Shown: positions 9,439-18,144, numbered from the stretch's first letter. The stretch is 64,000 nt of DNA from Streptomyces sp. CB00455 (GCF_001905445.1 NZ_LIVQ01000007.1:10953-74952), one strand, 5' to 3'. Notes: generated by a model not told the origin, from the letters alone. Translations and numbers: made by a program.

Positions 9439-10056
9439 TCACACGCTCGTGAGGAGGCCGCCGAGCGGAGCCGGTACCTGCCCGGGGTCGAGCGCCTCCA
9501 CCAGGAGACGGCCGTAGCGGATCTTTCGACCCTTCTTCGTGCCGAGGAAGCGGCGCAACTGCTGCTGCCGGGGCCGGCCGTGCTGGGCGGGCTGGCGCAG
9601 AAAGGTCTGCCAGGCGCGCCGGTCGTCCTCGCCCTCGATGATCTCCTCCACCCGCGGTGTGCCCAGCGTGCGGATGAGTTCGTCCTCCAGGTCCGCCACG
9701 CACACGAAGAAGCCCGGCAGCGGCGCCCGGGCCCGCTCCAGTGCGCGGTCGTAGAAGCGCCGTTCGCCTTCGTCGCACAGCCCCGTCAGGCGCAGGCCGA
9801 GGCCGGGCGGTCCGAGGAGGCCGGCATAGCGACCGACACTCATCGCCCCGCCCATCGGGACGACGCACACCCCTTCGGCGGCCAGGTCCCGGCCACGCCG
9901 TGCGGCCAGTGCCTCGACGGCCGCCAGGTCGCTCGGCCCTTCCAGCAGGACCGCCGTCCGCAGCCCCAGGTGCACGGCGAGCTCGCTCGCCGGCCCGCCA
10001 GGGCCCCCGACGGCCCAGCGGCCGACCGCTTCCCGGAACGCGCGCATGTCCGCCAT
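9439..10056 (-). CDS. Solo TOPRIM (OLD-like) domain protein
   Basis: 205 residues consisting essentially of one TOPRIM domain as in OLD-family nucleases. LLEGPSDLAAVEAL provides the catalytic Glu and the following ExxSD-type loop, VCVVPMGGAMSVGRYAGLL the second strand, and LCDEGERRFYDRAL plus FFVCVADLEDELIRTLG the acidic metal-binding segments. In OLD nucleases this domain follows an ABC-type ATPase; no ATPase is encoded next door. It may be a stand-alone nuclease or nucleotidyl-transfer domain. Start ATG at 10056 is the most N-terminal one giving a compact protein; a longer reading to 10251 adds a low-complexity stretch. Confidence 0.75.
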   Translation of the reverse strand: MADMRAFREAVGRWAVGGPGGPASELAVHLGLRTAVLLEGPSDLAAVEALAARRGRDLAAEGVCVVPMGGAMSVGRYAGLLGPPGLGLRLTGLCDEGERRFYDRALERARAPLPGFFVCVADLEDELIRTLGTPRVEEIIEGEDDRRAWQTFLRQPAQHGRPRQQQLRRFLGTKKGRKIRYGRLLVEALDPGQVPAPLGGLLTSV

Positions 10057-10224
10057 GCAGCGAGTCTGCCCGTCTGCCGCCCGGAACGGCGAGGAATATT
10101 CCAGGGCTCCGCCCGGGAACTGTGGAAGACCCGCCCCGTGGCCGCGGCCCCGTTCGATCACCGGCCCGGTGCTCGGCGGCCATGTCGGTCGACGGCTCCG
10201 CAGGTCGTGCCGCATGATGCGCAC

Positions 10225-10635
10225 ATGGCAGACGACCACGTGATGCTGCACTGCGAGCCCTGCGAGGACTGTGTCAGCGAGGTGGTGCAGCGCGTCACCG
10301 GGGGACGGCTGCGCTGGGACTCGTCGTCCTCATGTTCCCGCTACGTCTTCCAGGCCTGCCGCGGTGGCTGGGGCGTGCCGCCGCAGGACGTGCGTGGGCT
10401 GATCATCGCCGACGAGGGCACGGTGGCGCTGCCGGTCGGCGGGGCCCACGGCATTCCGCTTCGCCTGCTGCGCGAGCTGTACGGCCTGTCCGTTGCCGAG
10501 GTGGCCGCGGCGCGGGCCACGGGCTGGGCTGCCACCCCCGTGGAGGCGGCGTACCTCCGCAGCGCGGCCGCCGCCGTCGGCCGGGGCGAGGACACCGATG
10601 AGTTCTCCGGCGCCCGGCCGTCTGCCTCCTCGTAG
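10225..10635 (+). CDS. Conserved hypothetical protein
   Basis: 136 residues, no domain recognised. A Cys-rich start (CEPCEDCVSE; further Cys in SSCSRYVFQACRGGWG) gives five Cys in the first 45 residues, which might bind metal, but no standard zinc motif is complete. The C-terminal half is helical and Ala-rich. ATG at 10225 has no good ribosome-binding site, so a later start is possible. It is divergent from the TOPRIM gene and 40 bp upstream of the YCII gene on the same strand, possibly co-transcribed with it. Confidence 0.55.
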   Translation: MADDHVMLHCEPCEDCVSEVVQRVTGGRLRWDSSSSCSRYVFQACRGGWGVPPQDVRGLIIADEGTVALPVGGAHGIPLRLLRELYGLSVAEVAAARATGWAATPVEAAYLRSAAAAVGRGEDTDEFSGARPSASS

Positions 10636-10675
10636 GCCCGGAAAGTCCGCGGCCGCCCCGGAAAGGGTGAGAAGC

Positions 10676-11068
10676 GTGAAGTACATGATCCAGATGAACG
10701 TGCCGGCCGCCCAGTGGGACGCCGTCATGTCCTCGTACTCCCAGGACGACATGGAGGCCGTGTTCGCCCACATGAGCGCGCTCAACGACGACCTCACCGC
10801 CGCCGGCGAATGGGTGGAGGGGCAGGGCCTCGGCGGTCCCGCCCTGGTCAAAACGGTGCGGGCCGGCAGCGACGGACGGCCACACGTGACGGAGGGGCCG
10901 GCCCAGGCGGGACACATCCTGGCCGGGTACTGGGTGGTCGACGTCAAGAGCGAGGAGCGGGCCCTGGAGATCGCCGCACGGGCGTCGGCGTGCCCCGGCC
11001 CCGGCGGAAAGCCCGGCAGCGACCCGGTCGAGGTGCACCCGATCCCCGAGGGCCCGCCGCAGGCGTGA
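10676..11068 (+). CDS. YCII/DGPF-related protein
   Basis: 130 residues of the YCII-related (DGPF) family, small ferredoxin-like-fold proteins. The pattern is present: MKYMIQMNVPAAQW at the start, then FAHMSALNDDLTAAGEWVEGQGL, TEGPAQAGHILAGYWVVDVKSEERALEIAARA and an acidic end PVEVHPIPE. In many actinobacteria such proteins sit beside ECF sigma factors, but none is next to this one. GTG at 10676 follows AAAGGGTGAGAAG. Function is unknown beyond the family. Confidence 0.8.
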   Translation: MKYMIQMNVPAAQWDAVMSSYSQDDMEAVFAHMSALNDDLTAAGEWVEGQGLGGPALVKTVRAGSDGRPHVTEGPAQAGHILAGYWVVDVKSEERALEIAARASACPGPGGKPGSDPVEVHPIPEGPPQA

Positions 11069-11177
11069 GCCGACCGGCCGCGGCAGCGGGCCTCTCCGCA
11101 ACGCGAGGCGGGTCGGTGGCGACAGCGGTCGCAAGGTCCCGGCCGGCGGTGGTGCCGGCGCCGGTGCCAGTGGCAGT

Positions 11178-11202
11178 GGCATCGGCATCGGCATCGGGCA
11201 TC
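11178..11202. repeat. GGCATC hexanucleotide repeat
   Basis: Three perfect GGCATC units plus a fourth after a one-base insertion, just beyond the stop of the TetR gene that ends at 11211 and after the YCII gene. It is non-coding and probably a slippage tract. Confidence 0.6.
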
Positions 11203-11210
11203 GGCACGGG

Positions 11211-11801
11211 CTAGCGGCGGACCGACCGCCAGATGTGTTCGGGCAGCGCGTCGGCCGCTTCGTTCAGATCGAGGTCCCCTACGGTCAGCCAGCGGCGGAC
11301 GGCGCCGACGACCGGCCCCATGACGAGGGATTCGATCATCGGGGTCGAGAGTTCGGCGAGTTCCCCGGATTCCCGGTGTGCGTGGATCCAGTGGGCGATC
11401 GGTGTCAGCCGGGCTTCCTGGGAGTCCCGGAGCTGCCCCGCGTGGGCCATGGATTCCCGATCCGCGGTGACGGAGTGCATGAGACGGGCCGCGTCCGGGT
11501 GGGCCTGGGCGTGGTCCAGGTAGGCCAGGACAACGGCCTGGATACCGGAACGGGCGTCGGTCGCCCGGACCAACGCCGACACGAGTGTCTGCAGCATTTT
11601 TCCCAGGGAGCGCTGAGCGAGAGCGGAGACCACGCCGTCCAGACTCCCGAAGTGGTGGTAGATGCTTCCGGAACTGACCCCGCTGGCTTTGGTGATGGTG
11701 CCGAGCGTGAGACCGGCCTCTCCCGACTCGGCATAGAGGCGGAGCGCCGCGTCCAGGACCTGTTCGACGGTGGCTTCGCCGCGTTGCTGCTTCGGGCTCA
11801 T
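11211..11801 (-). CDS. TetR/AcrR family transcriptional regulator
   Basis: 196 residues. TetR HTH domain at about 8-60: EQVLDAALRLYAESGEAGLTL, then ITKASGVSSGSIYHHFGSLDG with the classical Y-H-H-F motif. The C-terminal domain is of the type TetR_C_33-like helices (AARLMHSVTADRESMAH). No divergent target gene is present. The upstream 308 bp are unusually AT-rich for this genome, so autoregulation there is plausible. The gene is convergent with the YCII gene. Confidence 0.88.
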   Translation of the reverse strand: MSPKQQRGEATVEQVLDAALRLYAESGEAGLTLGTITKASGVSSGSIYHHFGSLDGVVSALAQRSLGKMLQTLVSALVRATDARSGIQAVVLAYLDHAQAHPDAARLMHSVTADRESMAHAGQLRDSQEARLTPIAHWIHAHRESGELAELSTPMIESLVMGPVVGAVRRWLTVGDLDLNEAADALPEHIWRSVRR

Positions 11802-12109
11802 CGGGGGAGGCGTCCTCGGTTTTGTATCGGTGGATCTTCGCGGTCCTCGTCGCCTAAAGCCTAGGACACCGTTTTTGGATCTATTTCCGGAAAAAATTCC
11901 AGTCCTGGAGGGGGAACTCCACGCCGGATCGCGCCACTCGCGAAGCGGGCCTGTGATGCACGGTCGCCGCGTGGCGAGCGGCAGTCTACGACCACGACAC
12001 GCAGAGCGGGAGACGTGACGTATTACGTGGAAGTGCCGGTCGGCGAGGCGGGCGTGCCGGGCCGCAGGACGTGGTCAGGGCCGGGACCGCGGCAGACCGA
12101 GCCGTACGG
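11802..12109. promoter_or_regulatory. AT-rich upstream region of the TetR gene
   Basis: This gap lies between the TetR start and the 3' end of the HATPase gene. Positions about 11850-11905 are AT-rich, containing CGTTTTTGGATCTATTTCC and a TTCCGGAA palindrome (11884-11891), as well as CCTAGG at 11859-11864. These probably hold the leftward tetR promoter and an operator. I could not define a convincing -10/-35 pair. The remainder shows no gene. Confidence 0.35.
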
Positions 12110-12505
12110 CTACCACGGGGTGTGGGCGCAGATGGTCTTGCCGCCGTCGGCGGTGGGGTCGATGTGGACGTACGTGGTGAGGTGGTCGATCAGGAGCCAG
12201 CCCCAGCCGCCGGTGCCGTCCGTGTGGGGCGGCCGGGGCTGCGGCGGGCGCGGGCTCGTGTCGGTGACGCGGACCGCGACGTGATCACGGTGCAGTTCCA
12301 GGTGGAGGGTGCAGGGCCCGCTGGTGTGGCGGATCGCGTTGGTGACGAGCTCCGCGACGACCAGGAGTACGCCGTCGGCGTTCTCGGGCCGGGCGGGGGG
12401 CCTGACCTGCGCGGCGCGGTGGAGGAAGGCGCGGGTCGCGTCGCGGGCCGATGTCGTGGGCTGACCGGCGCGCGGCAGAGGCGTGTCGAGGACGGGTGTG
12501 GCCAT
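12110..12505 (-). CDS. ATP-binding protein (HATPase_c_2, anti-sigma/RsbW-like)
   Basis: 131-residue stand-alone GHKL ATPase domain like the serine kinase/anti-sigma proteins abundant in Streptomyces. N-box VVAELVTNAIRHTSG, G1-type VRVTDTSPRPP and G2-type GTGGWGWLLI are visible. Its role would be to bind a sigma factor or phosphorylate an anti-anti-sigma (STAS) partner; no cognate sigma or STAS gene is adjacent, so the partner is unknown. The ATG at 12505 is chosen for its GAAGGAGG ribosome-binding site; an upstream in-frame start would add about 36 Gly/Arg-rich residues. Confidence 0.85.
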   Translation of the reverse strand: MATPVLDTPLPRAGQPTTSARDATRAFLHRAAQVRPPARPENADGVLLVVAELVTNAIRHTSGPCTLHLELHRDHVAVRVTDTSPRPPQPRPPHTDGTGGWGWLLIDHLTTYVHIDPTADGGKTICAHTPW

Positions 12506-12626
12506 TGAGCCTCCTTCCGCCCGGTGGGCTCGTATCCCGCCTGCCCCCTCCCGTGGTCGAAAACCCCCTTTCGCACCGGCGCTGTCGGCGGGATGTCCGC
12601 CCGCGCCGCGCACCTGACCCCGGCCG

Positions 12627-13181
12627 TCAGGAATCCGCCGGTTCTTCGAGGGTGACGGCGTCCAGAGAGCAGATGGTGGCGGACATGTTGGTCTCCATCA
12701 TGCGCAAGGCGGCCCGGGCCAGCTCCACGTCGATGTGGGCGAGGGCCTCCCGGGGCACGGTGACGTCGAAATGGCGGATGTGCGCGTCCAGCGCGGAGTA
12801 GAGGACGCACTGTTCGGTGACCTGCCCGCACATGACGAGCCGTTGGGCTCCGAGCTGTCCCAGCAGGTAGGCCAAGGGGGTTTCGAAGAAGATGGAGTGC
12901 CGGGCCTTGACGATGAAGAGCGAGTCCTCGTCCGGCGTGATGGGCTCGACGAGTTCGGGGTGTCGGCCGGCCAGGGCCGCCTCGACGAGTTCGCCGTGGT
13001 GGGAGCGCCACTGACCGAAGTTGTCGTTCACGTAGATGACCGGCACCGAGGCGCTCCGGGCGCGTTCGAGCAGTTTCTGTACGGCCGGCAGCATCTCGCG
13101 CACGGCCGGGACGAGGGCGTCGGCGTCCTCATGCTCGTAGGTGTTGAGCATGTCGATCACGATGACTGCCGTACCCGTCAT
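12627..13181 (-). CDS. Isochorismatase-family cysteine hydrolase
   Basis: 184 residues, the usual length for this alpha/beta/alpha family. Catalytic triad Asp10 (VIVIDMLNTYE), Lys92 (FIVKARHSIFFET) and Cys125 (GQVTEQCVLYSALDA) are all present, with the cis-peptide segment CGQVTEQC. Relatives hydrolyse amides or enol ethers (nicotinamide, isochorismate, N-carbamoyl compounds); the substrate cannot be assigned. The gene is on the same strand as the HATPase and the CBS protein genes, with gaps of 121 and 64 bp, so a loose operon is possible. Confidence 0.88.
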   Translation of the reverse strand: MTGTAVIVIDMLNTYEHEDADALVPAVREMLPAVQKLLERARSASVPVIYVNDNFGQWRSHHGELVEAALAGRHPELVEPITPDEDSLFIVKARHSIFFETPLAYLLGQLGAQRLVMCGQVTEQCVLYSALDAHIRHFDVTVPREALAHIDVELARAALRMMETNMSATICSLDAVTLEEPADS

Positions 13182-13245
13182 GGAGGTACCCGCCTTCCGC
13201 GGTGCTGCCGGTCCGTCCGCGCAGGGCGCCCGGTGCGTGCCTGGT

Positions 13246-13662
13246 TCAGTCGGTGGACAGGGCCTGGAGGAGGTCGCCGACCTGCGGGTCGGGCAGGGCG
13301 CGGGCGACGTCCGCCTGGGCGACGATGCCGACGAGGGTGTGCCCGTCGATCACGGGCAGGCGCCGGACCCGGTGCTCGGTCATCGTGCGCAGGATCTCTG
13401 CGGCGTCGTCGTCGGCGCCGATGGTGACGGCTTCTCCCTGGGCGAGGTCGCCCGCCCGGCATTCGGCCGGGTCCTTCCCGGCGCCCAGGACCTTCACGAC
13501 GATGTCGCGGTCGGTCAGCATGCCCTTGAGCTTGTCGTCGGTCCCGCAGATGGGCAGGGCGCCGACGCCCAGCTCGGTCATCTTCTTCGCCGCGTCCAGA
13601 ACACTGTCCTGGGCGCCGATGCAGGTGACGTCGGAGGTCATGATCTCGCGTGCGGTAGCCAT
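13246..13662 (-). CDS. Tandem CBS-domain protein
   Basis: 138 residues made of two CBS motifs (about 7-60 and 73-125; MTSDVTCIGAQDSVLDAAKKM, LPICGTDDKLKGMLTDRDIV, then MTEHRVRRLPVIDGHTLVGIV). Stand-alone CBS pairs bind adenine nucleotides and act as energy or redox sensors in many bacteria; the partner here is unknown. ATG at 13662 follows TTGGAGG. It is divergent from katE across about 370 bp, in which a SigB-like promoter points toward katE. This fits a general-stress setting. Confidence 0.9.
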   Translation of the reverse strand: MATAREIMTSDVTCIGAQDSVLDAAKKMTELGVGALPICGTDDKLKGMLTDRDIVVKVLGAGKDPAECRAGDLAQGEAVTIGADDDAAEILRTMTEHRVRRLPVIDGHTLVGIVAQADVARALPDPQVGDLLQALSTD

Positions 13663-13969
13663 GGGGAATCGGCCTCCAAAATGCTCGAAACGGTTGATTC
13701 GGTACACGACGCCTGCCCGGGCACCGGTGGGCCCATGCGCGGCGACGACGAGCGGGAGCGGCGGCTGCCGGGCGCCGCTGCCGGTGGACGCCGCCTTTCC
13801 GCCCGGGCCTGCGGCTGTTGCCCGGTACGCCTGCTCCGTTCCCGGACGGCAAGCCTGTTTGCGGCGAGCGTCCTGCCGCGGCGCATGGACCGCAGCGGGA
13901 CTCGACCCCGCCCGCGGGAGCACCCGCGGGCGCTCCCGCGGCGTGATCGGGCAGACGGGTCAATCCCCC

Positions 13970-13994
13970 GTTTGGGACGCACGGTTTCGGGTGA
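13970..13994 (+). promoter_or_regulatory. SigB-type promoter candidate for katE
   Basis: GTTT at 13970-13973 and GGGTGA at 13989-13994 are separated by 15 nt, close to the Streptomyces stress sigma (SigB/SigH group) consensus GTTT-N14-16-GGGTAY, but the last -10 positions differ. It ends 36 bp before the katE start, which fits a short leader. The rest of 13663-14030 holds no gene. Confidence 0.35.
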
Positions 13995-14030
13995 CATCTG
14001 TACGGCCCAGCCCCTACAACTGGAGAAGTC

Positions 14031-16316
14031 ATGCCCGATAAGAACCCGGTGCAGGCGGTCACCGAGAAGATCTCCGGGATCGTGCACGGTGGCGCGGCGG
14101 TGGCCGAGGGGCCCGAGGAAGGGATCCCGGGCAAGCCCGGTCCGTTCTCCCCGCAGCCGAGTGAGCCGGAGGAGCCGGTCGAGCCGCTGCCGCCGAAGGC
14201 GGACCAGAGCGGTCCGGAGACGGTCAGCCCGACCGGCCAGCCCACCGGCGCGGAACAGGCCAGGCTCGCGCAGAGCGGCGCGTACCTGACCACCGCGCAG
14301 GGCACCCGCCTGCCCGACACGGACCACTCGCTCAAGGCGGGCCCGCGGGGACCGGTGCTGCTGCAGGACCACCACCTGCGCGAGAAGCTCATGCACTTCG
14401 ACCACGAGCGGATCCCGGAGCGCGTGGTCCACGCCCGCGGCGCCGCCGCCCACGGCGTCTTCCAGTCGTACGGCACGGCGTCGGGCGTGTCGAAGGCCGC
14501 GTTCCTGGCACCCGACGCGGAGACCCCGGTCTTCGTGCGCTTCTCCACGGTGCTCGGCTCGCGCGGCTCCGCCGACACGGTGCGTGACACGCGCGGCTTC
14601 GCCACGAAGTTCTACACCGACGAGGGCGTCTTCGACCTCGTCGGGAACAACATCCCGGTGTTCTTCATCCAGGACGCGATCAAGTTCCCCGACATCATCC
14701 ACGCCGGCAAACCCCACCCCGACCGGGAGATCCCGCAGGCCCAGAGCGCGCACGACACGTTCTGGGACTTCGTGTCCCTGCACACCGAGGCCACCCACCA
14801 CACCCTGTGGAACATGTCCGACCGGGGCATCCCCCGCTCCTACCGGATGATGGAGGGCTTCGGCGTCCACACCTTCCGCCTGGTCAACACCGAAGGCGCC
14901 ACGACGCTGGTCAAGTTCCACTGGAAGCCCAGGCTCGGGGTGCACTCGCTGGTGTGGGAAGAGGCGCAGATCCTCGCGGGCGTCGATCCCGACTTCCACC
15001 GCCGGGACCTCTTCGACGCCATCGAGACCGGCGCCTACCCGCAGTGGGAACTGGGCATCCAGACCTTCCCCGACACCCCCGACCAGACCTTCGAGGGCAT
15101 CGACCTCCTCGACTCCACGAAGATCGTCCCCGAGGAACTGGCGCCCGTGCAACCGGTCGGGCTGCTGACACTGAACGCCAACACGTCGAACTTCTTCGCC
15201 GAGACCGAGCAGGTCGCCTTCCACACCGGCCACCTGGTCCCCGGCATCGACGCCACCGACGACCCGCTGCTCGCCGGACGGAACTTCTCCTACCTGGACA
15301 CCCAGATCACCCGGCTCGGCGGCCCGAACTTCCCGCAACTGCCCATCAACCGCACCCACGCACCCGTCAACGACATGCTCCGCGACGGCATGCACCAGAC
15401 CGCCGTGCACCGCGGCGTCGCGCCCTACAAGCCCAACAGCCTCGACGGCGGCTGCCCCTTCTTCGCAGGCGCCGACGCCGGCGCGTTCATCGAGGTCCCG
15501 GTGGAGGTCCCGGCCGGGCGCAAGGTCCGCGACGCGCCCGCCTCCTACGCCGACCACTTCTCCCAGCCGCGGATGTTCTGGCTCAGCATGAGCCCCGTCG
15601 AACGCGAGCACATCATCGCCGCCTACACCTTCGAACTGGCCAAGTGCTATGAGCAGGCCGTCAAGGAACGCACGCTGGCCGTACTGGCCAACATCGACGG
15701 CGAGCTGTGCGCCCAGGTCGCGACGGGGCTGGGACTTCCGGTGCCCGCCGCCACCGAGCCACTCGCGGACGTCCGCCCCAGTCCCGCCCTGTCCCAGGTA
15801 CGCGCCGGCTGGCCGCTCGACGGCCGCGTCATCGGCATCGTCACCGGTGAGGGCGGTGATCTTGCGGGCGTGAGCGAGGTCCGCCAGAGCGTCCTCGACG
15901 CCGGTATGGTGCCCCTCGTCATCGCGCCGGCGGGTGGCGTACTGGGCGGCGCCGACGGCGGACCGGTCACCGTCCAGCGCACCTTCGCCACCGCACGCTC
16001 GGTGGAGTACGACGCCCTGCTCTTCGCCGGAGTCCCCGCGCCCGGCGCGGACGCCCACGGCGCCCGCGACGCCAAAGCCGGCGACCCCCGGCCCGCGGCC
16101 GGCGACCCGCGCGTCCTGCTGCTGCTCGCCGAGGCGTACCGCCACGGCAAGGCGCTGGCCGGCTGGAACGGCGCCGAGGGCCTCTTCGAATCCGCGGGCA
16201 TCAGTGCCGGCGAACCCGGCGTCGTCGTCGCGCAAAGCGCTCCGGACGCCCTGCGACAGGTCACCGAACTGCTCGCCGCGCACCGCGTCTGGGAACGCTT
16301 CCCCACCCTGAGCTGA
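14031..16316 (+). CDS. katE: Large-subunit monofunctional catalase (HPII type)
   Basis: 761-residue clade 2 catalase that dismutates hydrogen peroxide in the cytoplasm. An N-terminal arm (1-100) precedes the haem core: catalytic His134 in RVVHARGAAAHG, Asn207 in LVGNNIPVFF, and the proximal haem ligand Tyr421 in RNFSYLDTQITRL. From about residue 600 to the end is the flavodoxin/DJ-1-like domain typical of HPII enzymes (GRVIGIVTGEGGDL, LLFAGVPAPGAD). Length and both domains agree with an intact gene. ATG at 14031 follows TGGAGAAG. Together with katG this gives the strain two catalases in one window. Confidence 0.96.
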   Translation: MPDKNPVQAVTEKISGIVHGGAAVAEGPEEGIPGKPGPFSPQPSEPEEPVEPLPPKADQSGPETVSPTGQPTGAEQARLAQSGAYLTTAQGTRLPDTDHSLKAGPRGPVLLQDHHLREKLMHFDHERIPERVVHARGAAAHGVFQSYGTASGVSKAAFLAPDAETPVFVRFSTVLGSRGSADTVRDTRGFATKFYTDEGVFDLVGNNIPVFFIQDAIKFPDIIHAGKPHPDREIPQAQSAHDTFWDFVSLHTEATHHTLWNMSDRGIPRSYRMMEGFGVHTFRLVNTEGATTLVKFHWKPRLGVHSLVWEEAQILAGVDPDFHRRDLFDAIETGAYPQWELGIQTFPDTPDQTFEGIDLLDSTKIVPEELAPVQPVGLLTLNANTSNFFAETEQVAFHTGHLVPGIDATDDPLLAGRNFSYLDTQITRLGGPNFPQLPINRTHAPVNDMLRDGMHQTAVHRGVAPYKPNSLDGGCPFFAGADAGAFIEVPVEVPAGRKVRDAPASYADHFSQPRMFWLSMSPVEREHIIAAYTFELAKCYEQAVKERTLAVLANIDGELCAQVATGLGLPVPAATEPLADVRPSPALSQVRAGWPLDGRVIGIVTGEGGDLAGVSEVRQSVLDAGMVPLVIAPAGGVLGGADGGPVTVQRTFATARSVEYDALLFAGVPAPGADAHGARDAKAGDPRPAAGDPRVLLLLAEAYRHGKALAGWNGAEGLFESAGISAGEPGVVVAQSAPDALRQVTELLAAHRVWERFPTLS

Positions 16317-16483
16317 CCCGGCTTGTTACGCGGTCGGTCGTTCGGGAGAGGCGCGGACCCACCCGGGCGGCCGATCGCGGAGGGCGGTTCGCGAAGGGCG
16401 GCCTTCGACACCTCCTGGGACCTGCACACCCCCTCGCGAGCGCCCACCCGTGTTGTCCGCCGCCTACGGCCGGTCCACCAGGC

Positions 16484-16957
16484 TCAGTGTTCCGTACGCT
16501 CCGACAGCGCCGTGTAACCGAGCTGCAGGGCATCCGACACGGCCAGGGCGGTGAGGGCCCCGGTCACCGTGCGGGTGGCCTCCGGCCAGATCGCCCGCGC
16601 CCCGGTGAAGGTGGTCACGACCCACACGCTCAGGCAGAACGGGCAACTGATCAGCTCGCCCAGCGTGGTGCGACCCGGCTCCTCGCGCGGCGTCTCGTTG
16701 AGTTCCGCCGGAGCGCCGGCGCCGTCCACCCGGGTGAAGGGGGCGCGCAGCGGGCGGGTCACCGTCGCCTTGCCGATGAGCCGGCTGAGCCGGAAGGTGG
16801 CCGTCGCGGTGAGCAACAGGTCCCAGGGCCCGGGGGAGGCCGGCAGCGGCTGCCCGGCCCGGCGCCGCAGCACCGCCCAGCCGGCCGCGTAACCGGCGAA
16901 CCCGGCCACCGCGCCAAGGTGCCCGGTGTGGGACCGCAGACCTTGAAGTGTCCCCAT
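16484..16957 (-). CDS. DUF1360 membrane protein
   Basis: 157 residues of the DUF1360 family. Hydrophobic segments lie at about 15-31 (LGAVAGFAGYAAGWAVL), 45-60, and in the C-terminal third. The family signature is seen in LLLTATATFRLSRLIGKATVTRPLRAPF and ELISCPFCLSVWVV, whose CPFC pair is conserved. In spore-formers relatives are annotated as sporulation-linked, but function is unknown. ATG at 16957 begins GTLQGLRSH. It is convergent with katE. Confidence 0.82.
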   Translation of the reverse strand: MGTLQGLRSHTGHLGAVAGFAGYAAGWAVLRRRAGQPLPASPGPWDLLLTATATFRLSRLIGKATVTRPLRAPFTRVDGAGAPAELNETPREEPGRTTLGELISCPFCLSVWVVTTFTGARAIWPEATRTVTGALTALAVSDALQLGYTALSERTEH

Positions 16958-17259
16958 CTACATGCCTCGTTCCGCCCGCTCGGGCAATCGTTCCCGTCCT
17001 CGTGGACCGTGCGGCACCACGGATGCTGCCGGACGCCTACCCGGAGGCGGCCCGCACACGCCTGCACAGGGCGGCCGGGGCATGCCCGGCCAGCGCCCGC
17101 GTATGGAAGCGAAGCCGGCCGGGCAGGGGCCTGCCATGAGGACCCGCAGCCGCCCGCCCGCACGCGGACCCGGGCCCGTCGGACGGCCGCGTCGCCGTGG
17201 TCACCGCCGGACCTCCGCGTGACCGACCGACATCGACACCACCGTTCCGGGGAGGAACC
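16958..17259. other. Intergenic region without recognised features
   Basis: This 302-bp divergent region lies between the DUF1360 and SRPBCC genes. I see only a ribosome-binding site (GGGGAGGAA) at its right end. No convincing promoter, hairpin or small gene was found. Confidence 0.4.
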
Positions 17260-17718
17260 ATGGCCGTACGCCACCAACTGATCCATGCCACGCCGCACCA
17301 GGTGTGGGCCGTGCTGGCCGACGCCTCGCGCTACGCGGACTGGGTGGTGGGCACCAGCGAATCGCGCGTCGCGCGCGGCTTGTGGCCCGAGCTCGGATCC
17401 GCTCTGGAGTACACCGTCCGGATCGGACCATGGACGGCTTCCGGCCTCACCGTCGTACGACGGGTGGACGCGCCCGGCGAACTCGAGCTGGAAGTCGACA
17501 GCGGCCCCCTCGGGACGGCCCGGGTGGCGATCGAGGTCCGCTCCTGGGGCCGCGAATCCCTGGCCATCGTGGACGAACACCCGCTGCGGGGCATAGGCGG
17601 AACGCTCCACAACGCGGCGCTCGACGCACTGATCCAGCTGCGCCACCGCGACATGCTCAAGAGGCTCGCGAGCGTCGTCGAGGAAACCTCCGCGTCCGAC
17701 GGACACGTACAGGTCTGA
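17260..17718 (+). CDS. SRPBCC-family (polyketide cyclase/START-like) protein
   Basis: 152-residue helix-grip protein with the START-like hydrophobic cavity. HATPHQVWAVLADASRYADWVVG is the typical N-terminal segment, followed by alternating strands (LEYTVRIGPW, LELEVDSGPLGTARVAIEV) and a long C-terminal helix (LIQLRHRDMLKRLASVVEE). It probably binds a hydrophobic ligand; no enzyme partner is encoded nearby. ATG at 17260 follows a strong GGGGAGGAA. It is convergent with the next gene. Confidence 0.88.
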   Translation: MAVRHQLIHATPHQVWAVLADASRYADWVVGTSESRVARGLWPELGSALEYTVRIGPWTASGLTVVRRVDAPGELELEVDSGPLGTARVAIEVRSWGRESLAIVDEHPLRGIGGTLHNAALDALIQLRHRDMLKRLASVVEETSASDGHVQV

Positions 17719-17790
17719 AGGGCGGGACCAGGTCTGAGGGCGCCACCCCCCACGACATCCCGTGGCAGCCGGCTCCCCCCTCCGGTCCGC

Positions 17791-18129
17791 TCAAAGCCGG
17801 CAGAGGAGCACCACGGCGGCGGTACAGAGCCCGAACGCCGCCAGTGCCAGGCCGGTCACGCGCCGGCGCAGCCGGACGTAGCGGCGGGTGTATTCCTCTT
17901 TGAGTTCCGCGGACCGTGCCACCGTGGCCGCGAGCATGTCCCGGCGCAGGCGCAGGTGGTACTGGGCGAAGCGGTCGCCGATCTCGTCCTGCTCGCCGGG
18001 GCCGAGCCAGGTCAGGGCGCGGGCGAACGCCTGTCCTTCCTTACGTGCCTCGCCCAGGGCGGCCTGGCTGATCAGGTATCCCTCGATCCGGGCCAGCCCC
18101 GCCGCCGTTTCGTCCGAGCGCTCGCTCAT
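17791..18129 (-). CDS. Small protein with C-terminal membrane anchor
   Basis: 112 residues. About 85 charged, helical residues (GEARKEGQAFARALTWL, GDRFAQYHLRLRRDMLAATVARSAELKEEYTRRYVRLRRR, read in parts) precede one C-terminal hydrophobic segment, VTGLALAAFGLCTAAVVLLC. This makes a tail-anchored, mostly cytoplasmic coiled-coil-like protein. No family is recognised. It starts 15 bp after the ctaD stop and is probably co-transcribed with it; an in-frame GTG at 18135 is an alternative start. Confidence 0.6.
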   Translation of the reverse strand: MSERSDETAAGLARIEGYLISQAALGEARKEGQAFARALTWLGPGEQDEIGDRFAQYHLRLRRDMLAATVARSAELKEEYTRRYVRLRRRVTGLALAAFGLCTAAVVLLCRL

Positions 18130-18144
18130 CAGCACGGTCCCCGG

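Noticed and set aside
12015..12284. Small + strand protein beginning MTYYVEVPV
   Set aside because: It is mostly antisense to the HATPase gene, which has clear N- and G-box motifs.
13638..16283. 881-codon open frame antisense to katE
   Set aside because: katE matches the catalase family over its whole length; the antisense frame has no motif and arises from GC-biased codons.
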